The position numbers and the translations under genes were made by a program. The notes below the pieces were generated by a model. The model ran no database searches. It was not told the DNA's origin and worked only from the letters and a program-made list of their open reading frames with translations. 64,000 bases of DNA from JAAYLC01 sp964636665 (GTDB taxonomy: Bacteria > Bacteroidota > Bacteroidia > Flavobacteriales > Flavobacteriaceae). Shown piece by piece: positions 8,958-17,820 of this stretch. Each line of letters begins with the position of its first letter. Within the stretch, counting starts at the first letter, position 1. The DNA is taken from positions 18,917 to 82,916 of the forward strand of contig CAZWVT010000003.1 in assembly GCA_964636665.1 (NCBI GenBank), in the 5' to 3' direction.

Positions 8958-9764
8958 ATGAAAGATAAAAGAGTCTTGTATGTGTCTTCCGAGGTAATAC
9001 CTTATCTGCCGGAGACCGAGATTTCTTCAATGTCGTTTGAAGCTCCAAGAATGATTAATAACGCAGGCGGACAGATTAGAATATTTATGCCTCGTTACGG
9101 CAACATCAATGAACGAAGACACCAACTTCACGAAGTTATTCGCTTGTCAGGAATGAATTTGGTAATTAACGATATGGATATGCCACTGATTATTAAAGTG
9201 GCAACGATTCCCAAAGAGCGAATCCAAGTTTACTTTATCGACAACGACGAATACTTTAAGAGAAAAGCAACCTATACTGATGAAAACGGAGAACTGTTTT
9301 CCGATAACGATGAACGTGCTATTTTCTTTGCCAAAGGTGTGGTCGAAACTGTAAAAAAATTAAACTGGGCACCCGATATAATCCACGTCCACGGATGGCT
9401 TGCTTCCTTTTTGCCATTGTACATAAAAAAATATTACAGCAACGAACCTTTATTTGAAGACAGTAAAATTGTATTTTCAGTTTACAATCAAGGGTTTGAA
9501 GGTGAGCTAGGCGATAAAACTTGGAGCAAACTCAAGTTTGATGAATTTGATGACGATTCCATTGATAAAATGAAAGAGGCAACTTATGTGAATCTGATGA
9601 AAAATGCCATTCAAAACTCGGATGCATTAATTGTCGGGTCAAAAGAAATACATCCCGAACTGCAAGGATTAATCGAAAAATCTGAAAAACCGGTACTGAA
9701 TTATCAGGCTATGGAAGAGTTTTCTCAGGCGTATATCGATTTCTATAAAGAACATTTAGAATAA
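8958..9764 (+). CDS. Glycogen/starch synthase-like protein, GT5 N-terminal domain only
   Basis: A 268-residue protein resembling only the N-terminal Rossmann half of GT5 glycogen synthases (VLYVSSEVIPYLPETE, IRIFMPRYG, IIHVHGWLAS). The C-terminal nucleotide-sugar-binding half is absent and the gene ends with its own stop. The ADP-glucose-binding KxGGL motif near the N-terminus is also absent. It is therefore unlikely to elongate glycogen. It sits directly upstream of a DUF4270 lipoprotein and glmS, with 14 bp and 7 bp gaps, so a role linked to the cell envelope or amino-sugar supply is possible (inference). Confidence 0.75.
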   Translation: MKDKRVLYVSSEVIPYLPETEISSMSFEAPRMINNAGGQIRIFMPRYGNINERRHQLHEVIRLSGMNLVINDMDMPLIIKVATIPKERIQVYFIDNDEYFKRKATYTDENGELFSDNDERAIFFAKGVVETVKKLNWAPDIIHVHGWLASFLPLYIKKYYSNEPLFEDSKIVFSVYNQGFEGELGDKTWSKLKFDEFDDDSIDKMKEATYVNLMKNAIQNSDALIVGSKEIHPELQGLIEKSEKPVLNYQAMEEFSQAYIDFYKEHLE

Positions 9765-9778
9765 ACTTATTACGATTT

Positions 9779-11317
9779 ATGAATAATCGAAAAATTGGAT
9801 ATTATGCAGGTTTGTTATTAATTGGTTTATTGACAATTTCCTCATGCCACGAAGATATAAGTACAATCGGTTCTGAAATCATCGGAGATGAAGAGCCTCA
9901 CGGGATTTTAGATGATTCTCATACTATTATCGCGTACAGCAAAAAAATTAATTCGGTGCAGACCAATCGCTTAGAATCGTACCGATTGGGTTTTTACAAT
10001 GATCCGGTTTTTGGAACATCCACATCCAATTTTGTATCTCAAGTTGTTTTGCCTGCCAACAATCCCATTTTTGGAGACAACGCACGTGTGGACAGCGTTT
10101 TTGTTTATATTCCTTTTTATTCAACTGAAATTCCGGTGGACACCACAGTAACTTATAAACTGGATTCAATTTACGGAAATACACCAATAAACATCAGCGT
10201 TTATGAATCCGGATACTATTTGCGCGATTTTGATCCGTCAACAGGTTTTGAAGAAATTCAACCGTATTACAGCAATCAAGGTCAAGATTTTGATAATTTT
10301 ATCGGCAGTGAACTAGGCAGAATCGAAAATTTTAAACCTTCAAAAGAAGGATTTGTGATTCGGAAAGGAGAGGATAATCAAGAAAAAATTGCTCCCGGAT
10401 TACGAATAGCCTTGTCTAAAGATTATTTCCAGAATAAAATTATCGATAAAGAAGGTTCGGACGAGTTGCGAAACAACAACAACTTCAGAAATTACTTAAG
10501 AGGATTATACTTCAAGGTAGATGTTCCGAATAATGAAGGAAATCTGTTCTTTTTTGATGCATCGGATGCAAAAGTAACCATTCATTACAGCAATAAAAAT
10601 GATGAGGATGAATGGGCGCAACAAATTTTTGAAATGAACTTTGGAGGCGTAAGCGTCAATCTATTTGAAAATTCCGAATTGCCTTCCCACATTCTTTCTG
10701 ACTTGGCAAATGCTGATACCATTAATGGCAGTGAAAATCTCTATCTTCAAGGAGGTGAAGGAGTTCTTTCTGTTATAAAACTTTTCGGAGAAGACAATGA
10801 CAACAATGGCGTTGCCGATGAATTGGAATTGTTACGCGCCAAAAAATGGTTGATAAACGAAGCCAGTTTAAAATTATATGTCAATCAAAATATGATTTCG
10901 GGAGGCAGTACAGAACCCGACAGAATCTCTATTTATAATTTAAACACCAATAACGTTTTAATTGATTATATGGTTGACCCTACTAACGGACTTCCTCCTG
11001 CGAATGCATTTAACAATCACTTAGAACCTTTAGAGAGAGGAATCGACAACAAAGGGAAATATTATAAGTTGCGTATCACAAACCACATCAGTAATTTGAT
11101 AAACAAAGACAGTTTAAACGTGCCTTTGGGTATTGTAGTTTCTCAGAATGTCAAAAATCTAAATTTTCAAAAAGTAAATCCTGATGATGACATAAATATT
11201 AGAAAAATCCCCGCATCTGGTGTTATGTCGCCGAAAAGCACAATTTTATATGGAAATTCTACATTAAGTGAAGAAAATAAATTAAAATTGCAAATTTATT
11301 ACACGGAACCAAATTAA
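9779..11317 (+). CDS. DUF4270 family lipoprotein
   Basis: A 512-residue lipoprotein: a signal peptide followed by the lipobox LTISSC with Cys23, then a long region without transmembrane segments. The overall pattern (DEPHGILDDSHTIIAYSKKI, VVLPANNPIFGDNARVDSVF, C-terminal PKSTILYGNSTLS) fits the DUF4270 family found in Bacteroidota. No catalytic motif is recognisable. It is probably anchored to the outer membrane. The spacing to its neighbours indicates a three-gene operon ending in glmS. Function is unknown. Confidence 0.82.
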   Translation: MNNRKIGYYAGLLLIGLLTISSCHEDISTIGSEIIGDEEPHGILDDSHTIIAYSKKINSVQTNRLESYRLGFYNDPVFGTSTSNFVSQVVLPANNPIFGDNARVDSVFVYIPFYSTEIPVDTTVTYKLDSIYGNTPINISVYESGYYLRDFDPSTGFEEIQPYYSNQGQDFDNFIGSELGRIENFKPSKEGFVIRKGEDNQEKIAPGLRIALSKDYFQNKIIDKEGSDELRNNNNFRNYLRGLYFKVDVPNNEGNLFFFDASDAKVTIHYSNKNDEDEWAQQIFEMNFGGVSVNLFENSELPSHILSDLANADTINGSENLYLQGGEGVLSVIKLFGEDNDNNGVADELELLRAKKWLINEASLKLYVNQNMISGGSTEPDRISIYNLNTNNVLIDYMVDPTNGLPPANAFNNHLEPLERGIDNKGKYYKLRITNHISNLINKDSLNVPLGIVVSQNVKNLNFQKVNPDDDINIRKIPASGVMSPKSTILYGNSTLSEENKLKLQIYYTEPN

Positions 11318-11324
11318 ATAATAT

Positions 11325-13172
11325 ATGTGTGGAATTGTAGGTTATATAGGCGATAAAGACGCTTATCCAATCATTTTAAAAGGTTTAAAAAGATTGGAAT
11401 ACAGAGGATACGACAGTGCAGGGGTAGCAATTTATAACGGAAGTGAAATTGAAGTATGCAAAACGCAGGGGAAAGTAGCTAGACTTGAAGAAAAAGCTGC
11501 TCGTGAAATCAGTAAGGTCGGAACATTCGGGATCGGACATACGCGCTGGGCAACTCACGGCGAACCTAATGACATCAACAGCCATCCACATGTTTCAAAT
11601 AACGGTGAGCTTGTAATTATCCACAATGGAATTATTGAAAATTACAGCTCCCTTAAAAAAGAATTGATAAAAAGAGGTTATACTTTTTATTCCGATACCG
11701 ATACCGAAGTTCTTGTAAACCTAATTGAAGATGTTCAGAAGAACGAAAATGTAAAACTTGGAAAAGCAGTTCAAATCGCTTTAAACCAAGTTGTCGGAGC
11801 TTATGCTATTGCAGTTATCGACCAGAAAAAACCCGATGAGATTGTCGTTGCCAAATTGGGAAGTCCTTTGGCGATAGGAATAGGCGATAACGAATATTTT
11901 ATTGCAAGCGATGCTTCGCCTTTTATTGAATATACCAATAAATCCATTTATCTTGAAGACGGTCAAATGGGAATTATCCGTTTGGGGCGTGAAGTCCGCC
12001 TTCGTAAGATAGTTGACGATAAACCCATAGTTCCGTATGTTCAGGAATTGCAATTAAACCTTGAACAAATTGAAAAAGGAGGCTTTGACCATTTTATGCT
12101 CAAAGAAATTTATGAACAGCCCAATGTTATTGTAGATACTTATCGCGGACGATTGCTTGCAAAAGAAGGAATTGTAAGACTTGGCGGATTGGAAGATCAC
12201 ATTGAAAAATTCTTGAATGCTCAGCGAATTATCATCGTTGCTTGCGGAACTTCTTGGCATGCCGGTTTGGTTGCAGAATATATTTTTGAAGAATTATCGC
12301 GCATTCCGGTAGAAGTTGAATATGCCTCCGAATTTCGTTATCGAAATCCAATAATCACAGAAAAAGATGTGGTGATTGCCATTTCCCAAAGTGGAGAAAC
12401 TGCCGATACTTTGGCTGCCATAAAACTTGCAAAATCCAAAGGAGCGTTAGTATTCGGAGTTTGCAATGTCGTGGGATCTTCTATTTCCAGAGAATCTCAC
12501 GCAGGAAGTTATACACACGCCGGTCCGGAAATCGGTGTTGCTTCCACAAAGGCATTTACAACTCAAATTACGGTTCTTACCATGATTGGTTTGCGTTTGG
12601 CTCAAGCAAAAGGAACGATTTCAAAATCAGAATTTATGCGCTGCCTTAGCGAATTGGAAATGATTCCGGAAAAAGTTGAAATTGCATTAAAAACAGAAAA
12701 TAAGATTAAAGAAATTGCTTCTGTTTTTATGGATGCCAAAAACTTTCTTTATCTCGGAAGAGGTTATAATTTTCCGGTAGCACTTGAAGGAGCATTAAAA
12801 CTAAAAGAAATATCATACATTCATGCCGAAGGATATCCCGCTGCGGAAATGAAACACGGTCCTATTGCGTTAATCGATGAGCAAATGCCGGTTGTAGTGA
12901 TTGCCGTGGAAAGTGAGCACTACGATAAAGTGGTGAGCAACATTCAAGAAATCAAAGCGAGAAAAGGAAAAATTATCGCTGTGGTTTCTGAAGGAGATAC
13001 TACCGTGAGCGAAATGGCAGATTACGTTATGGAAGTTCCAAAAACTCCTGAAGTATTAACGCCGCTCGTAACCACAATTCCGTTACAATTATTGGCATAT
13101 CACATTGCAGTAATGCTTGGAAGAAATGTGGATCAACCGCGAAATTTGGCGAAATCTGTAACTGTGGAATAA
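11325..13172 (+). CDS. glmS: Glutamine--fructose-6-phosphate aminotransferase GlmS
   Basis: A 615-residue enzyme making glucosamine-6-phosphate, the first committed step to UDP-GlcNAc for peptidoglycan and lipopolysaccharide. The N-terminal glutaminase has the nucleophile Cys2 (MCGIVGYIG) and the HTRWATHGEP and HNGIIENY motifs. Two SIS sugar-isomerase domains follow (ACGTSWHAG, SQSGETADT, STKAFTTQ), and the C-terminus is LAKSVTVE as in the family. It lies 7 bp after the DUF4270 gene. No glmS ribozyme is seen upstream. Confidence 0.98.
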   Translation: MCGIVGYIGDKDAYPIILKGLKRLEYRGYDSAGVAIYNGSEIEVCKTQGKVARLEEKAAREISKVGTFGIGHTRWATHGEPNDINSHPHVSNNGELVIIHNGIIENYSSLKKELIKRGYTFYSDTDTEVLVNLIEDVQKNENVKLGKAVQIALNQVVGAYAIAVIDQKKPDEIVVAKLGSPLAIGIGDNEYFIASDASPFIEYTNKSIYLEDGQMGIIRLGREVRLRKIVDDKPIVPYVQELQLNLEQIEKGGFDHFMLKEIYEQPNVIVDTYRGRLLAKEGIVRLGGLEDHIEKFLNAQRIIIVACGTSWHAGLVAEYIFEELSRIPVEVEYASEFRYRNPIITEKDVVIAISQSGETADTLAAIKLAKSKGALVFGVCNVVGSSISRESHAGSYTHAGPEIGVASTKAFTTQITVLTMIGLRLAQAKGTISKSEFMRCLSELEMIPEKVEIALKTENKIKEIASVFMDAKNFLYLGRGYNFPVALEGALKLKEISYIHAEGYPAAEMKHGPIALIDEQMPVVVIAVESEHYDKVVSNIQEIKARKGKIIAVVSEGDTTVSEMADYVMEVPKTPEVLTPLVTTIPLQLLAYHIAVMLGRNVDQPRNLAKSVTVE

Positions 13173-13284
13173 TAACGCGTATATCTAAGTACAGGACAAA
13201 AATTTAACCGGCTAATATTCAGTCTATTGCAATTTAATGTGAGTGTTTTTGATAAATAATCCAATCTGTATTTAAAGATATTTA

Positions 13285-13314
13285 TTTCCTGACTTCCGTG
13301 CTTTTTTCAGGAAA
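13285..13314. repeat. Hairpin downstream of glmS
   Basis: Perfect 8-bp arms TTTCCTGA (13285-13292) and TCAGGAAA (13307-13314) enclose a 14-nt loop, about 110 bp after the glmS stop. It is followed by AAAATAT rather than a T run, so terminator function is uncertain. The rest of the 208-bp gap shows nothing else except the next promoter box. Confidence 0.4.
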
Positions 13315-13355
13315 AAATATCGGATTAAGGGATTAATTTTAAAATAGAGAAAGTG

Positions 13356-13363
13356 TATCTTTG
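13356..13363 (+). promoter_or_regulatory. Candidate -7 box for the small membrane protein gene
   Basis: TATCTTTG matches TAnnTTTG and lies 17 bp before the start codon, implying a very short leader. No -33 TTG is found. Confidence 0.45.
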
Positions 13364-13380
13364 GCAAGAATCAAAAAAAT

Positions 13381-13830
13381 ATGTCTATGTATCAACCACT
13401 TCAAACAATCCACTCTATTTTAGCTTACATTGTTGTTTTTATCGTTCTAATCGCTACATTGAATGCGATTGCAGGAATGGTGTCTAAAAGACCTTTTCTT
13501 CCCAAAGACAAAAAACTTGCACTTTACGCATTAATCGCTGTTCACATACAATTTCTAATTGGAATTATAACTTATGTGATTTCTCCGCTTGCATTAAAAA
13601 ATATTCAAAATTCAGGAATGGGTGAAGTGATGAAAGATTCGCTTTCCCGACTTTATGCCATAGAACATCCAATGATGATGTTAATAGGAGTAATCTTAAT
13701 AACAATTGGATATTCATCACATAAAAACAAAGAACTGCCCGGAAAAAAGTTTAAAACACTTATGATTTTTTATCTGATAGGTTTTATTCTTATTTTGAGC
13801 AGAATCCCTTGGACTCAATGGTTGTCGTAA
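13381..13830 (+). CDS. Small four-helix membrane protein (cytochrome-b-like annotation in relatives)
   Basis: A 149-residue protein with four predicted membrane segments (about residues 10-32, 46-68, 92-112 and 124-144). Histidines sit at or near membrane borders (QTIHSILAY, AVHIQFLIG, AIEHPMMMLIG), a pattern that could hold heme, and relatives are often labelled cytochrome B. No enzyme motif is seen. It is a single gene followed by a strong bidirectional hairpin. Function unknown. Confidence 0.65.
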   Translation: MSMYQPLQTIHSILAYIVVFIVLIATLNAIAGMVSKRPFLPKDKKLALYALIAVHIQFLIGIITYVISPLALKNIQNSGMGEVMKDSLSRLYAIEHPMMMLIGVILITIGYSSHKNKELPGKKFKTLMIFYLIGFILILSRIPWTQWLS

Positions 13831-13855
13831 TTTTTTAGAACAACTTATGTTTTTT

Positions 13856-13886
13856 AAAGGCAATTGGTTATTAATCAATTGCCTTT
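13856..13886. terminator. Bidirectional terminator hairpin
   Basis: Perfect 11-bp arms AAAGGCAATTG (13856-13866) and CAATTGCCTTT (13876-13886) enclose a 9-nt loop, with T-rich flanks. It sits between two convergent genes, and the loop contains the stop codon of the minus-strand nuclease gene. It can therefore end both transcripts. Confidence 0.75.
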
Positions 13887-14920
13887 ATTAATAATACATA
13901 AACCGGAAAGTGGTCGCTGTAACCACCGGTATAACCGTTTGCAAATGCTCTAAATGGATACCCTTTGTATTGACCTCTGGGATTTTGAAGGTATCTTTTA
14001 TTGAAGATGCCTGCTTTGTGCAAGCGGTATGAACTGTAATCATCTTTTTTTGCAAGTTCAGAGCTCAATATTATTTGGTCAAAAAGATTCCAGCCGTCTC
14101 TGTAAGCCAGCGTTCCCTGTCCTTTTCTATACATATTCTCCATCGGATTGTATAGCTCTTTTATATTCAAATCGTCTCTGGAATTTTTTGCTTGTAAAAC
14201 TTCCTTGATGCTCGCATTGGTAGGGTCATCGTTAAAATCGCCCATATTGATGATTTTTGCATAAGGGTCTTCTGCATACAAAGAATCGATAATGTGCATA
14301 TTTAATTCTGCAGCTTTTAACCTGCCCGGGCGGCTGCGTTGTTCTCCGCCGGAACGGGAAGGCCAGTGATTAACAATAAAATGCATTCTTTCTCCGTCCA
14401 AAATGCCGCTGACTAAAAGCTGGTCGCGTGTGTAAATTCTTTTATCGGGATCGGCTGTGTTGTAAATTAACAATTCATAAGAAAGATGCTTCGTAGGTTG
14501 GAAAATTCCTTTTCGGTAGAGTAAGGCAACATCAATTCCTCTTCTGTCCGGACTGTCATAATGAATTATGCCGTAATTGTATTTTCGCAATGCAGGTTGG
14601 TTAATAAGGTCTTCCAATACACGGCGGTTTTCAACTTCACACAACCCGATAATGGTTGGTGCTTGTTGGGTATCGTCAAATCCAACTTCAGAAATAACCT
14701 TGGCAATGTTTTTCAGCTTGTCATTGTAGTGTTCTTCTGTCCATCGATTTTTTCCTTCGGGAGTCCATTCCTCATCAAAAATAGTTTCATCTCGTTCAAA
14801 ATCAAAGAGATTTTCGACATTGTAGAATGCAATGGTGTTTACTTTATACTTCTGGTTTTGAGCCGTTGCACTATGGTTTAATACGAGTAAAATAAATGCA
14901 ACTTTAATTAAATTTTTCAT
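13871..14920 (-). CDS. Secreted endonuclease/exonuclease/phosphatase (EEP) family protein
   Basis: A 349-residue exported phosphoesterase. A signal peptide (residues 1-20, ending ATA|Q) precedes a full EEP fold: NVENLFD (Asn34, Glu36, metal site), NHWPSR (general His), GDFNDDP (catalytic Asp/Asn) and SDHFPVY (Asp-His pair) near the C-terminus. The fold cleaves phosphodiesters in nucleic acids or phosphate esters; the substrate is not certain. It is divergent from a TonB receptor, with 116 bp between them, and a DUF5689 lipoprotein follows that receptor. Nuclease feeding an uptake system is a reasonable inference. Confidence 0.87.
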   Translation of the reverse strand: MKNLIKVAFILLVLNHSATAQNQKYKVNTIAFYNVENLFDFERDETIFDEEWTPEGKNRWTEEHYNDKLKNIAKVISEVGFDDTQQAPTIIGLCEVENRRVLEDLINQPALRKYNYGIIHYDSPDRRGIDVALLYRKGIFQPTKHLSYELLIYNTADPDKRIYTRDQLLVSGILDGERMHFIVNHWPSRSGGEQRSRPGRLKAAELNMHIIDSLYAEDPYAKIINMGDFNDDPTNASIKEVLQAKNSRDDLNIKELYNPMENMYRKGQGTLAYRDGWNLFDQIILSSELAKKDDYSSYRLHKAGIFNKRYLQNPRGQYKGYPFRAFANGYTGGYSDHFPVYVLLIKAID

Positions 14921-14997
14921 TTCAGCAGCCTGAGATTTTTTTATAAATATTAAATGATAAAATCATGGCCAAAAATACTTAATTCATTTTAAAACTG

Positions 14998-15005
14998 TAG
15001 TTTTG
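14998..15005 (+). promoter_or_regulatory. Candidate -7 box of the TonB-receptor operon
   Basis: TAGTTTTG matches TAnnTTTG, 31 bp upstream of the receptor start, in the 116-bp divergent region shared with the EEP nuclease gene. No -33 TTG is obvious. Confidence 0.42.
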
Positions 15006-15036
15006 CAGTCGTTTTAATTTATTAGTCAAAGACATA

Positions 15037-17796
15037 ATGAACAAAATCATTTTATCAATTTTCACTGTGTTTTTAATGAGTTTTATGGCTCATGCACAAG
15101 ATACAGTAATTAAAGGGAAGGTTTTTGATGCCTATTCTAATGAACCTTTACCGGGTGTCCTTATCGACATTCAGGGAACCGGTCATCAAACACAAACAGA
15201 TGCAACGGGGAGTTTTGAATTTCCGGTCAATATTCCGCCGGGAAACCAAACGGTAATTATTGCAAAAGATGGATACAGCACGCTGTATATGCCTGTTACG
15301 ATAGTTGAAGGAGAGACTTTGGAACTCGCCTCAATTTTTTTAATGGTGGATATGGCAGAAGTAGAAGCTCAGATTGGAATTATCAGCCTATCTGAAGAAC
15401 AATTGGATGAAGATGAAGGAACATCCAACAATGTTTCCGGATTGCTTCAAGCTTCACGAGATGTATTTTTAAATGCCGCATCGTATGATTTTAGCGCTAC
15501 TTTTTTCCGACCCAGAGGATATAACAGTGAAAACGGTAAAGTTTTGATTAACGGACTGGAAATGAATAAGCTCTTTGACGGTCGTCCACAATGGGCAAAC
15601 TGGGGAGGACTTAATGATTCACAGCGAAACCAAGTTTTCTCGATGGGAATGTCTGCGAATGATTACACTTTCGGAGATTTGGCAGGAAGTACCAATATCA
15701 TTATGCGTGCTTCACAATACAGAGAAGGAGGCAGGGTTTCTTATGCAATGGGCAATAGAAGTTATCGCGGTCGTGTGATGGCTTCCTATAACAGCGGATT
15801 GCTTCAAAACGGTTGGGCTTATTCGATTCTTGCTTCGCGCAGATATGCAAATGAAGGATATAGAGAAGGAACACTTTACGATGCAAATTCTTTCTTTGCT
15901 TCTGTAGAAAAAAAATTTAATGACAACCACAGCCTAAATTTTACTGCATTTTACACGCCAAACAGACGCGGAAAATCTTCGGCCAATACGCAAGAGGTTT
16001 ATGATTTAAAAGGTACTCAATACAATTCTTATTGGGGTTATCAAAACGGAGATATGCGAAATTCGAGAATCAGAAATATTTCTGAACCTGTATTTATGCT
16101 GAATCACAACTGGAACATCACTTCCAAAACTGATTTAAACACAAACATCGGATATCAAACCGGACATATAGGCGATAGCAGATTGGGTTATGACAATGCT
16201 CCGAATCCCGATCCTTCGTATTATCAAAAACTTCCTAGTTTTTTCCTTGCCAACAACTCCGGACCAAATTATGCAGGCGCTTATCGAGCGTATGATAAAT
16301 TTGTAAATGACGGGCAAATAGATTGGTATGATATTTATGAAACCAATATTTTATACGGCGGAACTTCCCGTTATTATTTATACGAAGACCGTAAAGATGA
16401 CAGTCAATTATCGGCTAACACTATTTTAAACAGTCATCTTACCGATAACATTCAGTTGACGGCAGCCGTAAATTACAGAAAACTCAATTCGCACAATTAT
16501 GCAAAAATGATTGACTTGTTGGGCGGAAACGGATATTTGGATATCGATAGTTTTAACCAAGGAGATCAAGCGCAAAACGATTTAAACAATCCGGATAAAA
16601 TTATTGGCGATGGAGGTGAATTTAAATACAGTTATGAATTGGATGCAACCACAATCGACGGATTTGCTCAAGCTCAATTTTCTTATTCGGTAATCGATTT
16701 TTACATAGCCGGAAAATATGCGCAAACATCCTATCAACGAAACGGTTTGTACCGAAATGGCTCTTATCCTGACGGAAATGATTCCTACGGGAAAAGTGAG
16801 AAATTAGACTTTTCAACTTATGGTGCTAAAGGTGGAATTACTTATAAAATCACCGGACAACACGCCATAACTTTAAACGGAAGTTATTTTACCAACCCAC
16901 CTTCAATGCGAAATTCATTTTCCAATGCGCGTCAAAATAACATGACCGTTATCGATCTTGTGGAAGAGAAAAACATGAATGTCGATGCGAGTTATATTTT
17001 CCGTACGCCTTTAATTAAAGCGCGATTGACCGGATATTATTCATTATTGCAAGACGGAACAGATATTTCATTTTTCTATGCAGATGGAATTTCTATTCAA
17101 GGAAGGTCTTCTACAACCGCATTTATTCAAGAAGTATTAACGGATATTCACAAGAAGAATGTAGGAGCCGAATTGGGAATTGAAGCGCAAGTAACTCCTA
17201 CAATCAAACTAAAAGGAGCTGCTGCTTACGGTCAGAATATTTATGACAACAATCCTGAGTTGTACATTACATCCGATGATTTTGTTGACCCGCAATTCTT
17301 TGGTAAATCCTATTTAAAAAATTATCACGTGGCGGGAGGTCCGGAACAAGCCTACCAACTCGGATTTGAATACCGCGATCCGGCTTTCTGGTGGTTTGGC
17401 GTAACGGCAAATTACTTTTCTCACGGATATGTTGATGTTTCACCTTTAGCACGAACCCGAAACTTTTATTCGGATACTGATGGAATGCCTTTTAGCAATT
17501 ACGACGAAACAGTAGCGCGCGAAATGCTGAAGCAAGAAAGATTTGATGATTATATGCTCGTTAACTTGGTGGGAGGAAAATCTTGGAGAGTAGGACGAAA
17601 TTATTTTGTAGGATTTTTTGCGAGCATAAGCAATATCTTTAACCAAGAATACAAAACCGGCGGATTTGAACAAGGACGAAATGCAAATTATCAAACTTTG
17701 TCAAATGATATGTCAAATGACACCCGAGTTTTTGGACCTAAATACTGGTACGGCTACGGAGCCAATTATTATATAAACGTTTATTTTAGATTTTAA
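15037..17796 (+). CDS. TonB-dependent outer-membrane receptor with N-terminal carboxypeptidase-like domain
   Basis: A 919-residue receptor. A signal peptide (residues 1-20, ending AHA|Q) is followed by a carboxypeptidase-regulatory-like beta-sandwich (about 24-105, VIKGKVFDAYSNEPLPGVLI), a plug-like region (about 125-235, with GYNSENGKVLINGLEMNKLF) and a long beta-barrel with many aromatic strands ending in Phe (VYFRF). This layout is SusC-like but there is no SusD next to it. Instead a DUF5689 lipoprotein follows at 24 bp. The substrate is unknown; the neighbouring nuclease suggests nucleic-acid or organophosphate fragments. Confidence 0.88.
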   Translation: MNKIILSIFTVFLMSFMAHAQDTVIKGKVFDAYSNEPLPGVLIDIQGTGHQTQTDATGSFEFPVNIPPGNQTVIIAKDGYSTLYMPVTIVEGETLELASIFLMVDMAEVEAQIGIISLSEEQLDEDEGTSNNVSGLLQASRDVFLNAASYDFSATFFRPRGYNSENGKVLINGLEMNKLFDGRPQWANWGGLNDSQRNQVFSMGMSANDYTFGDLAGSTNIIMRASQYREGGRVSYAMGNRSYRGRVMASYNSGLLQNGWAYSILASRRYANEGYREGTLYDANSFFASVEKKFNDNHSLNFTAFYTPNRRGKSSANTQEVYDLKGTQYNSYWGYQNGDMRNSRIRNISEPVFMLNHNWNITSKTDLNTNIGYQTGHIGDSRLGYDNAPNPDPSYYQKLPSFFLANNSGPNYAGAYRAYDKFVNDGQIDWYDIYETNILYGGTSRYYLYEDRKDDSQLSANTILNSHLTDNIQLTAAVNYRKLNSHNYAKMIDLLGGNGYLDIDSFNQGDQAQNDLNNPDKIIGDGGEFKYSYELDATTIDGFAQAQFSYSVIDFYIAGKYAQTSYQRNGLYRNGSYPDGNDSYGKSEKLDFSTYGAKGGITYKITGQHAITLNGSYFTNPPSMRNSFSNARQNNMTVIDLVEEKNMNVDASYIFRTPLIKARLTGYYSLLQDGTDISFFYADGISIQGRSSTTAFIQEVLTDIHKKNVGAELGIEAQVTPTIKLKGAAAYGQNIYDNNPELYITSDDFVDPQFFGKSYLKNYHVAGGPEQAYQLGFEYRDPAFWWFGVTANYFSHGYVDVSPLARTRNFYSDTDGMPFSNYDETVAREMLKQERFDDYMLVNLVGGKSWRVGRNYFVGFFASISNIFNQEYKTGGFEQGRNANYQTLSNDMSNDTRVFGPKYWYGYGANYYINVYFRF

Positions 17797-17820
17797 GTAA
17801 AAAGAATTAATTTTATAAAG

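Noticed and set aside
13173..13380. A possible small RNA or riboswitch after glmS.
   Set aside because: Only one 8-bp hairpin and a -7 box are visible. No known riboswitch or ribozyme core could be recognised.
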